Positions 1 to 12,252 of a stretch of 64,000 bases of DNA are shown piece by piece. Made by a program: the position numbers and the translations under genes. The stretch is from Botryotinia globosa (taxonomy: Eukaryota > Ascomycota > Leotiomycetes > Helotiales > Sclerotiniaceae). The stretch lies in assembly GCA_014898425.1 (NCBI GenBank), contig RCSZ01000002.1:558001-622000 (forward strand), given 5' to 3'. Every line of letters begins with the position of its first letter. The first letter of the stretch is position 1. Below the pieces are notes generated by a model. The model saw only the letters and a list, made by a program, of their open reading frames with translations. It had not been told where the DNA came from and did not search any database.

Positions 1-3000
1 ATGTTTCCTGATTGGAGCGTTTTAAATATTCATTTCAGCGTGCTATATTTCTTTCACCTCTTTCGTGGTACCAGGTCTTCAAGAGACGATGGTCATTGTG
101 TAGTCCTCGTGGGCTTTGTATTCCCAAATGTGATTGGGATACAGTCCAATTTCTGATGTTATACTCCAGGTTGATATAGAGATCTTTGGAAAACTGATCA
201 GTGTGAGTATGATTATAGTAGTAAGTCGATACTTCGTCTTAGTTTTAGATGGCTTCGCTTGTTTCATCGTCGAGAAGTATAAAGTTTTTAAGTGTGTGAA
301 TAGATCAAGCATACATTACAATACTTATTCATCAACCAACACTAGGGACATTAACTTATCGAATCAATGACGGCCTATTTTCAAAGCTTTCCCAGAAGGA
401 TATTTAGCATGGCACTGGAGTGGAAATTATACATTCCCCGCTGTCATGAAACATGCTTTGCTGTCGCAGAGTATTTTTGTCTCATCATAATTGCAAAAGA
501 CTTACCACGCTAATGGTTAAACGTTATAAGGTCAATAGATAGGTCTTTAGGTACTGTTCACATACAAAGCTACTATCCCTGAAAACGGCATGACCCATGA
601 TCGGTTTCGATTGTGGAAAACTACTTGAATCGGTTCAGAGTTTTGCGTTGTGAGGTTTATATAGTTATTTGGAAGAACATGAGAAGTGTGACTACGCCAG
701 AAGTCACATCTTATGGCTCGTGTGATTATGTCTCAAGTAAATACTCGCCATCTGTGATATAAATGATTCTGGGAAATTTGGCAGTCATCCTTTAGAGTAT
801 TTGGAAGCAATTCAGTAAGCTCGGAATGTGAATTACTTGCCGGTAAAATTACCCCCAACCAGATAGTTTCCCAAGCGCCCAGCAAACCCCAATATCCCTC
901 TTGGATCTTTTGAAACCAGCAGAGCAAACCGATATTCTCAATGATCACTATCAACTTTTTTTCTTTAGTTCCATTCCTTGATTGCATGGTCGTTGTTGCA
1001 CGATTCTTGTCAAACATGATCTAAGAACAAGGGCGGTAAAGCATCGGGATCTTGCATTATGTCTGAAATCTCTAGTTGCACGCTTAGCCTACCTCCTGAG
1101 ATGATTAAAAGCTCTTTTCCCGTGAATGAAAATTCAACCCCGTGGACACAGATGGTTCATATCACTTCAATCTTTATATCTTACGAATCACTTTTCGTCG
1201 GATCATATTGAGATTCGAGTGCGATCCCTCAATCGAAAGCTAGTGCCAAGAAAACAATATCTCAAGCGAGCTGCGGGTATGAATTGATCAACCGTCTCCT
1301 GAAAATATTCTTGGCAGAAACGAGAATAGCTCAAAAAGCATGAGCCAAGGACTGACGGGTGAAGCTCAACTTTTGGGAAAGCAGAATCTTATCGCACAAT
1401 AGTGTAGTGAATATTTAGCGAATATTCAGATGAATATATTACTTGTGCGATTATCACTGAGTTATTACTCATTATCAATATGAGTATCATCATCGATTGT
1501 TATAGGATCGTTGTCAATTAGCAGCAATATTCAGATATGAGCCGGTCGTCGAGAATCATCTTTGTCACATAGTCCATAAGCGATAAATGAGTGATTTGAA
1601 TATCTACAGAAAGTTCCTAAGGCTGTAGAAGATGCTAAATACCATAAATTGCGAGCGTGCAAAGGAGTCTCATGCTTGCATAATGGATGGCTTGGAAATC
1701 TCAAGTTATATAGCCAGTACACAAGAAAATGGAATTTCGGAGGAAGGGGTAATGAGATCATGAGAATTTACTCTTGCCGATTTTGCGAAGCAGATTCTTC
1801 ATTCGGTTTTGTTTAGAGATTCTCTTGAACATTATGAAATATATAAAAGCATGTCCAGATTATTGAAATGATCCTTCATACTAAATTGATGTTAGGGGGG
1901 TTTTGAAGAAGCGACTGGATCCAGTAGGTCTTCTTGTACCAGCTTTCTGTTATGATCTATGCACATGTCATATTACGATTATATATTGGGGTTGGAGTTT
2001 GACAGTGAAAATTCAACGACGATGTTCACTGTAATATCCTCGGCGTTGTCAATTTCTGTACCACCACTATCTTTACCTAGGCATTAATCGGAAACTAAAT
2101 AACATTTTAGGAAATACCTGAATCCTTTTTCCTAAGTACGTGAACTCACAGACATTATGATGATTGAATTCTGCGAGATTAGTCAAAACTATCACGCGAG
2201 CCCAGACAGGTGTTTACTGATAATATCTGTGAAGAGAAAAGAACGATTTCGAGAATGATTCTTATACATACAAGATGAATAATTAAAATCGCTAGCCGAA
2301 TATTCTACCCCGTTGTTGAGACGAGTATTAGTCACACTTGCCAAGTTATTCGAGATATCCTTTTCATGTCCTGAGTAAGATCCCTAGCAGTGACTATAAA
2401 GACACATGTATCCCTATGGGAAATTGAAATTCAACGAGATAAAATCACGGAAAACTGAGAAACATAGGAGAGTGATTATTTCGAACTCAAATCTTGACAT
2501 GGATTATCTTTCCGGATTTAATGGTAGCTCAATGTGAGTAGGTGTGTTGTTTGCACCAAACGACCTCGTATATGATACATACACTGCTGAGAATTCTTCT
2601 CATCATCACTTCTATAATATTGTCAATCTCCAATCTTCATTCTCATTGTCAATTATCTTTAGAGTCTAGATTTTTGTGACACATAATGTAGATCTTTTCA
2701 AACTTGAAAATGAAAAAGGGGTTACGCATGCGAAGTGTTTTCTCTTCCTGATTTGTAGCTCCATAACTGGGTACTCTAGTCTCATTTTTATACAGAAACT
2801 TTAGAGAATATAACATGAACGTGTATTTATATTTACGAGATCAAATAAATAATTGGTGATACTAATAGGTCATTGTAAGCTACGATTTGAGTGCAACAGC
2901 ACAGTAACATCAGATTTTCTACCAAACGAACACACCTCTTTCTTTGACATGTCTGCTATTTAGAAATTTAACTCTGCTGAAACCCGGAGGGTCTCTTGCT

Positions 3001-3600
3001 ATGGAAGTTCGGTCATTCGGGAGCAACCCCAAAAAGATCCAGCGGGTGTTTTCTTACCTTTCAGTCTAAATCATTCGATATCGCTTCGTGTAATAGAAGT
3101 GCCCCTGTATCGTCTTTCCTTTCAGTATCGCTGGCACAAGCATAGGAAATCAGACGACAGCGAAATACTAAAGTCCCAACCCAACGTCAACACTTGATTT
3201 CGCAGACTTCTCTGTGCAGATGGATACTTACTATTGTCGACATTGACGTTAATCCATAATTTATCAAATATTCAAAACGGGAAGGATAAGTGATTCAGAC
3301 GATCAATGACTTAAGATTATAAATATCCGGAAAGGACAATTTCACTGAATGAATAGCAATACTTTCTCACTGTCATGCTATTATTACCTCTAGCTGTCAA
3401 CAAATATTGATTGTCCTTAATCCCTCGCCGCCAAGCGATGCGATCTAACTTCTAGAGAAGTTGATTATTCCATCTCGAATTAGCCATCTTGTCTAGATAC
3501 AAGTAAAAGCTGTGACTTTCCACAGAATGACCATGTCATCCTCTCGGATATCTATATCTCGATTTGCTTAGGAGGAGGACTTGGAAATACCACTGACCTT
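1..3600. other. Region without a confident gene
   Basis: No reading frame here is longer than about 95 codons and none resembles a family I recognise. Short minus-strand frames exist: 79-312 encodes a hydrophobic stretch after a basic start, 733-1017 is unrecognised, and 1531-1761 has a weak ankyrin-like ETPLHA motif. They lack convincing splice partners. Base composition is ordinary, without the simple repeats seen further right. The stretch may be intergenic DNA or very old gene remains. Confidence 0.5.
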
Positions 3601-4980
3601 TTATACAAATATTAGAGTGCATCACAAACTCACCCCCATATACTAATTCTCTTCCCACCCCACTGTCCCTCTTATTGGTATGCTAATATTTATCCACACT
3701 CCACTTACTACTGACTACCTACCCCATCTCTCTATAAAGTCTCTCTATAAAATCTCCAAGTTGTAATGCACAACTGAGGGTGGATGATATGGAAATATCG
3801 ATTGCTCTAAATTGAGAAGCACAATACCTTCGTACCAGAACTCACGACTATTCCCCTTATCTTTATTCTGTGGTATCTTCGTTTAAATCATTTATGTCGA
3901 ATGGGCAATGGATCTAAATCCACAATAATCCTGTTGGAAACCCCAATAACAACAATGACAACGAATCTCACTCAATACAAAATCTCCTATTGCTGTCACT
4001 GCAACGGAAAAGACGTTCGTACTACTCACTCATTCGCCGAGTATTCATAGTACAATATAGACTCAAGAATCCAATCGGTATGGAAGAGACAAATCCACAT
4101 GTCCATACTCTAGGAGTTGGGCCATGAGAAACCTCTTTGCACAGAATGTAAACTTTGACAGAAAGACTTTTATACCTGTCCCTTCTCTCCTTTCTTTCCC
4201 TTCCTCGATCACAGTTCCAACTGCCTAATTCACCTATATAATTCACCACCCCTCACATTCCACCCCCCTACTCCCCGCTTCCCGACTCTTCAGCTCCCAA
4301 ATACCACATCCCATTATCTCCACACACACATATATACCCATCCATCTCCCTATAAAGCTTCTCAACTAATCATCGGAACTATCCTGAATATCAAGAAACA
4401 AAGGGATTGATATCTGATAATCCTATGAAACCACAGCACATCCCCAGGTGCTCAATATCGAAATTTCATCTTCACCAACTCAGTATCGACATCCGCAAAG
4501 GAAAATCTAGAAAATATACCATACTTGGCATTCAGATATTATTGTTATTACTGTCACCATCACCATCACTATCATCATCACACCGTCAGACCTTTCACTA
4601 CCCACAAACCACTTTTCTTCAAAATCCCCTCCCAAATATCAACAGCAAAAATCCCTTTCACTATCAAAAACCCTCAAATCCCCCCCCCCCCCCCGATATT
4701 TATATAAATACCACACAAACATCTATATTTATATCCACAGTCAATTTATACCATCCACCTACTCACCTACTCCCCACTCATAAACTCTCCCTTCATATAC
4801 TACTCCTTATAACACAGATATAAAGATTCTACATCTTATTATCCAAGCAACGAATAATCCGCAGCGGAGATGGATTTACATACTCTTCCTCACTTATAGA
4901 CTCCCACCGCCCCTCCCGCCATCATACATAGGTACTTAGTACTTATAAAGATACTCAGAGAAGAGAATCTTACTTTGTTT
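3600..4980 (+). promoter_or_regulatory. Pyrimidine-rich, TATAAA-bearing promoter-like tract
   Basis: The plus strand is strongly C/T/A-rich, as in fungal promoters and 5' leaders. It contains repeated CTATAAA boxes near 3733-3750 and again near 4350, plus CCATCACCATCACTATCATC-type repeats near 4555-4580 and a long C run at 4681-4694. No believable open frame follows on the plus strand: the 138-codon frame at 4407-4823 is low-complexity His/Pro/Ser/Thr. The next gene, Exo70, runs on the other strand. A non-coding transcript is possible; this is inference from composition only. Confidence 0.3.
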
Positions 4981-5000
4981 ATTATAAACTACTCACTATA

Positions 5001-5162
5001 AAATAAATAAATAATAATAATAAATAATAAATAATAAATAATAAATAATAAATAATAAATAATAAATAATAAATAATAAATAATAAATAATAAATAATAA
5101 ATAATAAATAATAAATAATAAATAATAAATAATAAATAATAAATAATAAATAATAAATAATA
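5001..5162. repeat. AT heptanucleotide minisatellite (AATAATA)n
   Basis: About 150 bp are built of almost perfect 7-bp AATAATA units. Because 7 is not a multiple of 3, all three frames of the minus strand stay open and read the same 7-residue repeat, so the long frames here are artefacts. Confidence 0.95.
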
Positions 5163-5222
5163 CAATATAATATATTCCAATACAATATAATACAATACAA
5201 TACAATACAATATAATACAATC
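5163..5222. repeat. ATACA/ATATA pentamer tract
   Basis: Tandem, slightly degenerate AATAC pentamers follow directly on the heptamer array. The array probably varies in length between strains. Confidence 0.8.
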
Positions 5223-6095
5223 CCAACTCCAATGAAAATAAGCAAGTTAAATCTATAAGAGATGTATCTATATATCTATATATTTTCCACATACAAATCC
5301 CAATAGTATTCATTCCCTCATTCATTTTCAATTAATCTCTACTCTAATCCATTTCTCACCCCTCTCTTCATCTACCCTTCTTCCTTTCAAATACTCAAAC
5401 TATTTAGCTCGTATTATTTAACCCTCATTACTCATCACATATCACAAATTATCCGAACCCAAGTAAGAAACAAAGACACCCACTCCCTCATTCACACTTT
5501 ATCAATACGAGCAAGGCAAGTAAGAAAGTGTAAAATAAAATAATATAGTACAACGCGATATCTCTACTGGTAGATACCACCCTAAATACAAAGTTAGAAA
5601 TGCCTTCCATTCCTCGCCTAAATCCGCCATCCCAAAATACCAACGCAACGCATATGAATTGATAAGATAGATAATTGATCCTCCAAATTACAAAATCCCA
5701 CCATGCATGCATGTATACCCCACGCAAGCGAATCCCCAGGAAAATAAAAAACTCCTTGTTCAGCTTAAAAAGAACCCAGTTAACCCAAATTCAAACTCAA
5801 GTTGGTATCAAATCAAAAAGGATATTCCCACCCCACCGGACTGTTTAGTCCATATAGCTTATTTCTCTTCAATCCTGAAGAGTAAAATTCCTCCATAAGT
5901 CTCTAACAGCTTTGAGAATCCTTTCCAGATTCATCTTCATGATAGCTGCCAAAGTATTTATGAGCTCATTCACGCTATATTCGACATATTTGATATGTGT
6001 TGATCGAATCGCGTTGTGAAAGGCTCTCGTCTCATACAACCATCAGGTAATCCATGGCTTCCCCTCCAATTCCTTCGTTTCCCCATTCAAGATGT
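5223..6095. other. Intergenic DNA and probable Exo70 3' region
   Basis: The first part is pyrimidine-rich on the plus strand. The part next to 6096 lies downstream of the Exo70 stop and should contain its 3' UTR. No supported gene is seen. Confidence 0.5.
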
Positions 6096-8111
6096 TCATG
6101 CTAAACTGAGAAAGACGGCACTCAAAGCAGCTTTATCCCACTTAATATACTTCCCCCTCCCCTTATCAATTTCATAATATTTATCATAAAACCGATCATA
6201 TAATGGTTTTATCAAGCTTGAAATCTGCCTTGCCAAAAGCTCTCTAACTTCTTTCTCCATCATCAATGACTTATGTTTCTGTATTAAATCATCAAAAGAT
6301 TGATTGAACATCTTGAATTTCTCCTTGATTTGATCTTTCTCTTTGGAACCAAGAGCCTTCACAACTGCTGCGCTATCGATACCAGTATTGCCGGAGCCAG
6401 ATTGTGGCCGTACATTGCCACGGTTTGTGTATTGAACGTCCAGTAAATAACCGGACGGCTCACGCCATGCAGCGGAGTAAAGAGTTGTGCCCGATTTGAT
6501 CCATCTTTCCACCTCTCCCATTTTTGGTGCTAGTAATCCATTTAATTCACTTGTTTCAATCATGCGCTTCACAACTGTCGCATTATTTGCAATGAAAATT
6601 CCTAAAGCAGGCTTGCCACCTTTAAGCAATGCTTTTGCTTTTTGATCCAAACTCGAAAGAAGAGCTTCGATTGTATCGATACAGTAATGCGCGAAAATTT
6701 GTTTTCCATCTGCATTAACATCGAAAGACTTAAGACTGGGAATTTGGTCGGTTGAACCTTGAGGTGTGGCACTAGATTTCCAACCACCATCACCGATAGA
6801 TATCATAATACTCGAGATTGGTCGAAGGAATTCAACCATAGTCTGTAATCGCATCATAGTTTCGGTAGTCATTGGAACCGTGGCGGCATCAGGAGGTAAT
6901 GTCTGTAGAAGGTTAATTTTTCGTCGAGTATCATCCAGGAGTTCGGCTAGTGATCCTTTGGCGGTTTCTCTAATCGGTTTGAGAGCTGATGCGAAGGAAG
7001 GTTTCAATTCTCCTGTTCTACTTTCCAGATTTGAAGAGAGATTTGAAACAATCTCAACAATCTCATAAGCAAGGTAACAGTCGGTTGTCAAATTTGACTT
7101 GATGTGGTTGTTTAATTCTCGAAGGGTTCGTGATAATTCCGCAATGGCTCCTTGACAAGTCAAATTGAAAACTTTCCCCCATTCGTCGCGAGTAAAAAGA
7201 GCGCATATGTTATCGTATTCAGCCAAGAATGCGCCTTCCATACCCATCGCATATGTTCCAATTCCATTAGTCCCTTGTCGATACATAGCATCCGGTGTCT
7301 TCTTCTTTGCGGTATTCATCGATGCTGAGGCGAGATTTTGTAACGTGGTTTTCAGAAAAGGTCCCCGAACACTTGCATATGATTGCATAACCGGCGATTC
7401 CGTAACAAATCCAGATTGTCGAACAACGGAACCAATGTAATTCGTAATAAGACCCAATCTTGTGGTTTTATCTTGGGACAACAGAGGGAATGGCTGATTC
7501 TTGGTGATATAGTGTAAAGGTTCGAGTGGCTGAGAATCTTCTTGGAGAAGTCCTTGAAAATATGATTCCAATTGTGTATTTCCCGACTTTGATAATTTGC
7601 TAAGCTCCACCATGGCTTGTTGGTTTGATCGTAGATTCGTTCGTTTCATATCGGCGAGGGCTTTATTAACACGCTTAACAGAACTGAGGAAGACGGCCAA
7701 TCCGACCGCTTCGGGGCTATGATGAATTAGTGACGTCTGCAGGTTGCTAACAGTAATGCGACATACCCGTTCCTGATGATATCCTCTTCATTGCTTTTGA
7801 TATCTGATGGTTGTCGTATTCTGTCGATTGCCGCGATAACTCCGTCGATATCTGCGCATTTGTGTGAGAATGGGTTGAGTAGGTTGGGTGGTCAAAAACT
7901 TACTCTGGCCTAAGATTTGAAGCTTTTTAGTATTACCATAAATTGGCCCAATAGCTTCTTGCACCCCCTTTCCTGTCGCATCTAATCTTCCTAAACTTGC
8001 TTGGATTTTCTTTGTCAGTTGACTCGTCTTTTCCAAGCGACTCTTCAATACATCGACTTCAGCTCTTGCTTCCTCGTCGGCAGCTTGTCGTCCTCCTAAG
8101 CCCACAGCCAT
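6096..8111 (-). CDS. exo70: Exocyst complex subunit Exo70
   Basis: Exo70 tethers secretory vesicles to the plasma membrane at growth sites as part of the octameric exocyst. I read three exons: 8111-7904, 7851-7767 and 7716-6096, giving 637 aa, the usual size for fungal Exo70. The introns are short, with GTAAGT and GTATGT donors, and both junctions keep the frame. The start MAVGLGGRQAADEEARA matches the fungal Exo70 N-terminus; an ATG further upstream in the same frame is less likely. Residues about 10-60 form the charged coiled-coil that binds other exocyst subunits. The helical Exo70 domain fills the C-terminal two thirds, ending in a basic stretch near KYYEIDKGRGKYIKWDKAAL. The gene is divergent from the phospholipase gene at 9079. 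The frame is clean throughout. Identification is firm at family level. Confidence 0.93.
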
Positions 8112-9078
8112 ATTTGAAGATGTGAGTGACCAAGCTCTTCTACCAACGGGTACGGAGTGCATATTGTGATTTGTGGGGGGTTGGACGCTAAACTTGATGT
8201 GATCGAAAAAGGCGGTGGACTGTGGCAGGACTGTATGTGGAGATTCTGAGCGAGCTTGAATCAAGTTTGCGTGAGAGAGAGGTAGTAGGTATTTGTTATG
8301 ATGATGATGTACGTGGATGTATGTGGATGATATTGGAGATTGATGAAGAAGTAAAAGGTAGAGGAGAGGAAGAAGGAGAAGGCGAAGAGCAATAAGAAGA
8401 AAGGGGAGGAGCAGAAGGACAAGAAGGACATGAAGGAAAGAAGTAGTAAAAGGGAGAACTAAAGAAGTATATCTTCATTTTCGAGACCAGTGAATATTCC
8501 AATCTTTTAATGGTCCACGGGGTAGTAGTAGCACACACATCAAGATTGGAAGGAGCCATGACTACCTATCTGGGTATCTACCTAGGTAGTCCACGGGTAT
8601 CTACAAAGCTATTGAAAATGACAATCTCTTCATCTCATGATCCCCATTGCCATCCATCCCCATTGCCATCCATCCCCATGATACCTTTTTCCTCTCTCTC
8701 ACCGACTCACCAAAAACATGTCGTCGTGGATATCATATTATATCTTCATTCTCCGTCGTCCCTACCCGACGTCATTGATAACCACCGCCACCGCCACAGC
8801 CACAGCCACAGCCACAGCCACAGCCACAGCCACCCATCTCCAAATACCTAGGTCCACAGGTATTTCCAAGGCAGATGAGATTTCTTACATCAACCTTTTG
8901 TATCATATCACACCATCACACACACTCTTGCGAATTTCCCATTATCGTTCTTTCTTCCTCTTTTCACTCCCCGCCCGGTCTTTTCGCTCCACCACAAGAA
9001 CATAGAACATGGTTCTTATACCGAAACCCATGCTATTCGTTCCAATCGCGAGTCGCATTCGTTTCATTTCTTTTCGTC
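8112..9078. promoter_or_regulatory. Divergent promoter region of exo70 and the phospholipase gene
   Basis: About 970 bp separate the two divergent starts. On the plus strand the half near exo70 is purine-rich and the half near the phospholipase is pyrimidine-rich, as expected for two leaders pointing apart. A palindromic CTACCTAGGTAG lies near 8577 and a related CCTAGGT near 8850. Confidence 0.6.
8782..8833. repeat. (CAGCCA)n hexamer microsatellite
   Basis: Roughly eight CCGCCA/CAGCCA hexamers lie in the phospholipase promoter or leader. A frame through it would read alternating Ala-Thr or His-Ser; it is not treated as coding. Confidence 0.9.
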
Positions 9079-11646
9079 ATGTTGACTGCAAAAGTTTCTC
9101 GTCGTTTGCTGCGACTTGAACAACCATATTCACACATTCCCCTTTCATTGTGTCGGTCTTTAAGTTCTACCACATTAATTAAGAGAAATTGTACATCCTA
9201 CCACAAGAGATTACATGCGAGAAATCTATTCGGCTCATCCAAGAAGAAATCACAATCCAAGATGTCTTCGTACTCTCAATATTCAAAGCCCTTGGTGGGG
9301 GTAACATCCACGATAATGGTCCTTGGTCTATTTTACATCCTACACCAAAATGATTATCTTGACGTACAACCTTTACCAGCTACACAACCACGCGCAAAGA
9401 GATCACCAACAAAAGAAGAACAAGCTGAAGCACGCGCACAAAAGGAAGCTTTAAAAAATGCTAAAGAACTTTCTGCCCTACCTTTTCAAGAAGATGCAGC
9501 AGCAGGAGATGGTTCGGCATGGGGAAGTTTTATTGGTACATTCAACAGTTTCTCCATAATATCTGACGAGCAATGGAGAACTGTTTCGGAGACTTTCGCA
9601 GGATATTCCGATTATATCATGCCGGATTGGGCCAAGGTTCTACCGGGATACATTGACAAATTGAGAAGGGAATTGAATATGGCACCAGGCTCGTTGGCAG
9701 ATGATATATGGAAAGAAGCTCAAGACCCGGACATCAATCCTGAAATCAACTATTCTGCATCCGTACGAGTGTCCAACCATCTATGTGATGAAGAAAAGGC
9801 ATTTCTAGACAAAAGGAAGTTCATGACGAAGACTGCTCTGGCCAAATATCTAGGCCTTCCGGAAGAATCTATTCATCCGGATGATGTTCCACGTATTGCT
9901 ATGGTGGGATCTGGAGGTGGATTACGCGCTTTGGTAGCTGGCACAGGTTCAATGTTAGCGGCTGATGAGGATGGTTTGTTTGATTGTGTCACTTATACAG
10001 CAGGTGTCAGTGGCAGTTGCTGGCTTCAGTCTCTTTTCAACTCGTCTCTTGGTGGAAGACGTCTTGATAGATTGGTTGAGCACTTGAAAGCACGAATTGG
10101 AATTCACATCGCTTCTCCTGTCGATGCATTAACCGCTCTTAACTCTGCACCTACCAACAAGTTCCTTTTGAGTGGATTTGTCGAAAAGCTGAAAGGAGAT
10201 CGTAATGCAGAATTTGGCTTAGTCGATATATATGGTTTACTATTAGCGGCAAGATTACTCGTACCAAAAGGTGAACTTGGTGTGGACGATCGAGATTTGA
10301 AGATATCGAACCAACGAGACTATATCAACAATGGTGAAAATCCGATGCCCATATATACAGCCGTTCGTCACGAGATACCTATAATAGAGGATCTTAACGA
10401 ACAAGAAAAACAAACAGAAGTTCCCTCCGAAGCTACAAAGCAGAAAGCTGTAAGAGAAGCTTGGTTTGAATGGTTTGAAATTACTCCTTATGAAATGTTT
10501 TGCGAAGAGTTTGGAGCAGGAATTCCAACTTGGGCACTAGGTCGAAGATTTGAGGGCGGACAAGACATTCCTCATGAAGAAACTGGATTGCGAATACCCG
10601 AGCTACGACTGCCACTTCTTCTTGGGGTTTTTGGAAGCGCTTTTTGCGCTACCTTAAGTCACTATTATAGAGAAGTCCGACCTTTGGTTAAGGGATTGAT
10701 GGGATTTGGTAGTATCGATGATATGATCGCAGGACGAAATGAAGATTTGAGTAAGGTTCATCCGATCGATCCAGCTAGTATCCCCAACTTTGCCTACGGA
10801 ATGAAGGGACAACTTCCGGAATCAGCCCCAGAAAGTATCTATGAGAGTACACATTTGAAACTCATGGATGCTGGAATGTCCAATAATTTACCTATCTACC
10901 CGCTACTTCGACCGGGAAGAGAAGTCGACGTGCTCATTGCTTTTGACGCAAGTGCAGATGTTAAAACCGATAATTGGTTATCGGTCGTGGATGGATATGC
11001 AAGACAGCGTGGCATTAAAGGCTGGCCGATTGGCGTTGGCTGGCCAAAATCAAGCGATTCAGCCGAGAAAACAGAACAACAATTGGATCAAGCTCAAGTC
11101 AGTACCGCTGCCGAAGCCGAAACCAGGTTGGAAAAAGCACAAGAGGAACAAGCGACGCATTTGGAAAGGGTCGTATCAAGCGAAGAGAAACCAAGGAGTT
11201 TGGATGCGGAAGATAGCGGTGATCTAGGGTATTGTACTGTGTGGGTGGGGACCACCGAAGAACGTGTCGAGGAGGAACCACCGTTATCTAAAGCGGTGAA
11301 GGAAGATTGGCAATTGATGACACCAGATGCTGGGATCGCAGTGGTTTATCTCCCGTTTCTCGCGAATCCAAAGGTCGAGGGCGTGGATCCGGCAATTAGT
11401 GATTATATGAGTACGTGGAATTTTGTTTATACCCCGGATGATATCGATCATGTGGTGGAGCTGGCGAAAGCGAATTTCGCAGAAGGGAAAGAACAGATTC
11501 GACGGACGATAAGGGCGGTTTATGAGAGGAAGAAGAGGATTCGAGAGGATAGGGAAAGGAAGGAGAGGGAAGAGAGGTTTAGGAGGAAAGTGAGATTGGG
11601 GAGTGTGGGGAAGAAGGGGGAGGGAGATCATTTTCATTTGACGTGA
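9079..11646 (+). CDS. Cytosolic-type (group IV-like) phospholipase A2, probably mitochondrial
   Basis: This is a single-exon gene of 855 aa. The enzyme would cleave fatty acids from phospholipids. The cPLA2 catalytic features are visible: an oxyanion loop GSGGGLRAL (residues 277-285), the nucleophile motif GVSGSCW with catalytic Ser311, and the catalytic Asp597 in LMDAGMSNNLP. Basic residues needed near the phosphate are plausible at Arg283. I chose the ATG at 9079 because it opens a Ser/Arg/Leu-rich, acid-poor presequence (MLTAKVSRRLLRLEQ...) typical of mitochondrial import. The frame itself extends further upstream to 8875. A hydrophobic segment follows at about residues 71-90, then a Lys/Glu/Ala coiled region. 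The C-terminus is a highly charged Arg/Lys/Glu helix. Aspergillus has a related mitochondrial cPLA2-like enzyme; the localisation here is inferred. The family call is strong. Confidence 0.88.
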   Translation: MLTAKVSRRLLRLEQPYSHIPLSLCRSLSSTTLIKRNCTSYHKRLHARNLFGSSKKKSQSKMSSYSQYSKPLVGVTSTIMVLGLFYILHQNDYLDVQPLPATQPRAKRSPTKEEQAEARAQKEALKNAKELSALPFQEDAAAGDGSAWGSFIGTFNSFSIISDEQWRTVSETFAGYSDYIMPDWAKVLPGYIDKLRRELNMAPGSLADDIWKEAQDPDINPEINYSASVRVSNHLCDEEKAFLDKRKFMTKTALAKYLGLPEESIHPDDVPRIAMVGSGGGLRALVAGTGSMLAADEDGLFDCVTYTAGVSGSCWLQSLFNSSLGGRRLDRLVEHLKARIGIHIASPVDALTALNSAPTNKFLLSGFVEKLKGDRNAEFGLVDIYGLLLAARLLVPKGELGVDDRDLKISNQRDYINNGENPMPIYTAVRHEIPIIEDLNEQEKQTEVPSEATKQKAVREAWFEWFEITPYEMFCEEFGAGIPTWALGRRFEGGQDIPHEETGLRIPELRLPLLLGVFGSAFCATLSHYYREVRPLVKGLMGFGSIDDMIAGRNEDLSKVHPIDPASIPNFAYGMKGQLPESAPESIYESTHLKLMDAGMSNNLPIYPLLRPGREVDVLIAFDASADVKTDNWLSVVDGYARQRGIKGWPIGVGWPKSSDSAEKTEQQLDQAQVSTAAEAETRLEKAQEEQATHLERVVSSEEKPRSLDAEDSGDLGYCTVWVGTTEERVEEEPPLSKAVKEDWQLMTPDAGIAVVYLPFLANPKVEGVDPAISDYMSTWNFVYTPDDIDHVVELAKANFAEGKEQIRRTIRAVYERKKRIREDRERKEREERFRRKVRLGSVGKKGEGDHFHLT

Positions 11647-11926
11647 TTGAGTAGAGTATTACTTGGTTTAGTGTATCATAGTCTTCACGTGTGGAATGAA
11701 AGTTGATCTTGATTGTATATATTGTATCGATTAGATTTCAAATAGTATATCTTGTATGTATACCTTATATCTACCTACCTACCTACTTATCAATACCCAA
11801 CACAAGATCCTAGATAGATAGATGGATGAATCTAAACATTGATATATACCTAGTAAATACCTAATAAAGTGCCAGATTGCTAGATTACCAGATGAATAGC
11901 ATATACACAATCCCGATACACAATCT

Positions 11927-12000
11927 CGATAGAGATACCGTAGAGATAGAGATACCGTAGAGATAGAGATACCGTAGAGATAGAGATACCATAGAGATAG
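11927..12000. repeat. 17-bp tandem repeat
   Basis: About four near-identical copies of GAGATAGAGATACCGTA; the last copy has CCATA instead of CCGTA. Confidence 0.85.
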
Positions 12001-12179
12001 AAAGAGAGAAAGAAAACTGCGGATATATAAGATTACTATGTATACACACTATGTACTATGTAAGGTAAGGTAAGGAAGATAAGGTAAGATTACTATGGAG
12101 TCGAATAGGGATTACTCGAGTAGATCTTTTTGTGATCTGTGTTATGCTGTAGTTGTGGGTGTGGATGGATGGTGGGTTG

Positions 12180-12252
12180 ATGGATATTGGGTGATGGATA
12201 TTGGGTGATGGATATTGAGTGATGGATATTGGGTGATGGATATTGAGTGATG
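12180..12252. repeat. 14-bp tandem repeat TGGATATTGGGTGA
   Basis: About five copies, alternating between TTGGG and TTGAG versions. Confidence 0.85.

Noticed and set aside
4407..4823. 138-codon plus-strand frame
   Set aside because: Low-complexity His/Pro/Ser/Thr sequence in a pyrimidine-rich tract; no domain, no conserved pattern.
4982..5331. Three long overlapping minus-strand frames of Leu/Ile/Tyr/Phe repeats
   Set aside because: They are the translation of a 7-bp minisatellite, open in all frames by construction.
6766..7440. Plus-strand frames inside Exo70
   Set aside because: Antisense shadows of a well supported coding exon.
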